Part shown: positions 62,980 through 64,000 of the stretch, piece by piece
Numbering within the stretch: position 1 is the stretch's first letter
Layout of the letters: the number at the start of each line of letters is the position of its first letter
Source of the DNA: Thalassolituus alkanivorans
GTDB taxonomy: Bacteria; Pseudomonadota; Gammaproteobacteria; Pseudomonadales; Oceanobacteraceae
Assembly (NCBI RefSeq): GCF_020447205.1
Contig: NZ_JAJAEL010000044.1
Coordinates: 25,486 to 89,485 of the forward strand
Reading direction: 5' to 3'
Length of the DNA stretch: 64,000 bases
The notes under the pieces: generated by a model
The model's input: the letters and a program-made list of their open reading frames with translations, nothing else
Databases searched by the model: none
Told to the model about the DNA's origin: nothing
Made by a program: the position numbers and the translations under genes

Positions 62980-63039
62980 ATTTATATTTCAGGATATACC
63001 TGAGGCTGAGTCGCATCTGATGTCTCCCGAAATATAAAT
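62980..63039. repeat. Long-spaced 11-bp inverted repeat
   Basis: ATTTATATTTC (62980-62990) and GAAATATAAAT (63029-63039) are exact reverse complements 38 bp apart. A shorter CAGG-ATATA-CCTG dyad follows the left arm (62990-63002). The surrounding 280 bp has no gene. It could be a transposon-end remnant or a recombination site. Confidence 0.5.
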
Positions 63040-63140
63040 CCCTTCGCCAAAATCCATTCAAAATCCGGCGCGAGCAGCCTACGATTTAAATATGCAGAAA
63101 AGGGTTGCTGAGTTTTTCTAAAAAATGACCGATTGCTACA

Positions 63141-63361
63141 ATGAGTGTCCTATTAATTATTGAAGACGAAGTGATCGTCGCCGCCGGTTCTGTGGTAACC
63201 CCAGGCAAGGTTTTAGAAAGCGATTATTTATACGTTGGCAACCCGGCTAAACAGGCACGACCTGTTACCGAAAGAGAACTCAGTTTTTTACCTATGGGGC
63301 GGAGAATTATGTGCAGCTGAAGGATAAGCATATTGCGGATGGTGTGGTCAGCGATCTGTAA
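63141..63361 (+). pseudogene. Decayed partial duplicate of the yrdA C-terminus
   Basis: From 63162 the DNA aligns with the C-terminal part of yrdA (62656 onward; GAAGACGAAGTGATCGTCGC and YVGNPAKQAR regions shared). Many differences are at third positions and the copy is AT-richer. A single-base loss in the FFTYG region (before 63290) puts the tail out of frame; a short 59-codon frame ends at 63320, while the restored frame would end at TAA 63359-63361. The first ATG-like start (63141) joins a non-homologous lead. A non-functional remnant, perhaps from recombination with a divergent homologue. Confidence 0.8.
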
Positions 63362-63441
63362 AGAAAAAACCATAGCAGATAAACCCCACGGGAGTAGGGG
63401 CTCCTTAGAAATAAACGATAGGAACCCCACCTGTTAGTCGA

Positions 63442-63771
63442 TCAATCAGCTGCTTTATTTTTTAAATGTGAAACAATGAAGATGGATAAATTAGCACCAG
63501 AAAGAATAAAGAAGCACAAGAAACTAAGTGCAACGCGAGGATCTAATGGGTAGAACCACCAGATTCCATGTAAGAACTCATACAAACTGCCAGTTGAAAT
63601 CAAAGATAACCAGAACCAGTGGCGAATTTTAATAGAATATGAGTTCATATAAATAATGCATATCAAAGCAATCGCTGAAACAGTCGATACAATATTTCGC
63701 ACCAGATTGGTGTTGCTGTCCTGTCCAAGATAAGACATCAAAAGGATAACCACACATATAAAGCCGAACAC
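63442..63771 (-). CDS. Small membrane protein, possibly 5'-truncated
   Basis: A 109-residue, AT-rich open frame with about four hydrophobic segments (IVSTVSAIALICIIYM, HWFWLSLISTGSLYEF, ALSFLCFFILSGANLSIF). Its base composition differs from the rest of the window. The apparent start is GTG at 63771 and a stop codon lies five codons upstream, right at the edge of insertion-sequence DNA, so the gene may be truncated. I do not recognise the family. The last residues are NKAAD. Confidence 0.45.
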   Translation of the reverse strand: MFGFICVVILLMSYLGQDSNTNLVRNIVSTVSAIALICIIYMNSYSIKIRHWFWLSLISTGSLYEFLHGIWWFYPLDPRVALSFLCFFILSGANLSIFIVSHLKNKAAD

Positions 63772-63779
63772 ATTATTTG

Positions 63780-63905
63780 TAGTAGTTCAGACCCGATCTG
63801 ACAGTCGCCCGTTTTAAGCTGGTGCCTGTCAGGTTACATCTGGGTTAAATTCTTTTCTGCCCAGATTCGTTTTCCATCCAGTAAAGTGTCCATTGGTGTT
63901 CGGGA
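63780..63905 (-). mobile_element. Remnant of an IS3/IS481-type transposon end
   Basis: On the minus strand the reading frame ending at TAA 63834-63836 gives TPSRTPMDTLLDGKRIWAEK followed by NLTQM. This resembles the GRTPM...LLDGKR end of an IS3/IS481-type integrase-like transposase (from memory). It is cut off at its upstream side by the second element. The 63780-63830 stretch probably holds the element's terminus. Family placement is from memory of motif, so uncertain. Confidence 0.4.
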
Positions 63906-64000
63906 GGGTGTTCAAAATTCTGTGTCAGCGAATTACAGATCAATATGAGCGTCTAACCGCCCGGCAAAATGAATCGACAGCTGAGACAGTGTCAGATTCC
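63906..64000 (-). mobile_element. IS256-like element, 3' end (continues outside window)
   Basis: The minus-strand frame from the window edge to TAA 63933-63935 encodes NLTLSQLSIHFAGRLD and the final AHIDL, resembling the C-terminus of IS256-family (mutator-type) transposases. About 25 bp beyond the stop, a terminal-repeat-like GAGGGTGTTCAAAATTC begins near 63904. The element appears inserted into the remnant at 63780-63905. Only the end is visible. Confidence 0.4.

Overview
The window reads as a chromosomal segment of a marine gammaproteobacterium of the Oceanospirillales/Pseudomonadales type (Thalassolituus- or Oceanobacter-like; this placement rests on gene content and order only). Evidence for this includes the run nudE-yrfG-hslR-hslO-pckA, the tex-gshA pair, the dsbB-rsd-algP-TIGR02444-yheS block and the hemY-hemX-hemD-hemC-algR-algZ-argH block, all of which I recall as close to the Pseudomonas arrangement. 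Genes are tightly packed, moderately GC-rich and mostly housekeeping until the last 1.2 kb.

Layout. 1-5 kb: tail of a periplasmic binding protein, malic enzyme, a CpxRA-like two-component system and an AI-2E family permease. 5-9 kb: tRNA-Leu(UAG), lrgAB-type membrane pair and a hybrid sensor kinase. 9-13 kb: nudE divergent from yrfG-hslR-hslO, then pckA with a possible 17-codon leader peptide. 13-22 kb: a LuxR-type regulator facing a lipoprotein gene, an SPFH protein, tex and gshA. 22-30 kb: a FliL-like protein, dsbB, rsd, a WD40 lipoprotein, an orphan ParA-like ATPase, an AlgP histone-like protein and yheS. 30-33 kb: copA and cueR with a clear CueR operator. 33-44 kb: two unknown proteins, trmB, ubiD with a flavin reductase, mscS, a LysR/MBL-fold pair and an orphan binding protein. 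44-51.6 kb: haem genes, algR/algZ and argH. 51.7-55.9 kb: a tightly packed six-gene cluster of nucleotidyltransferase, phosphodiesterase, HAD and unknown proteins. 56-59.5 kb: a three-lipoprotein operon (LPP20, LpoB-like, TPR). 59.8-62.9 kb: yheV, prlC and a gamma-carbonic-anhydrase-like gene. 62.9-64 kb: AT-richer remnant DNA with a decayed partial copy of the preceding gene, a small membrane protein and pieces of two insertion sequences.

Two things stand out. First, the argH-linked cluster at 51.7-55.9 kb looks like a dedicated pathway that makes and transfers a nucleotide-activated phospho-compound; I do not recognise it as a described system. Second, three unrelated minus-strand genes (fliL-like, hemD, LPP20 lipoprotein) have their own 3' ends, stop codon included, tandemly repeated immediately downstream (14 bp x about 8.6, 16 bp x 2, 17-18 bp x 4). 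This recurring pattern is not explained by ordinary terminators.
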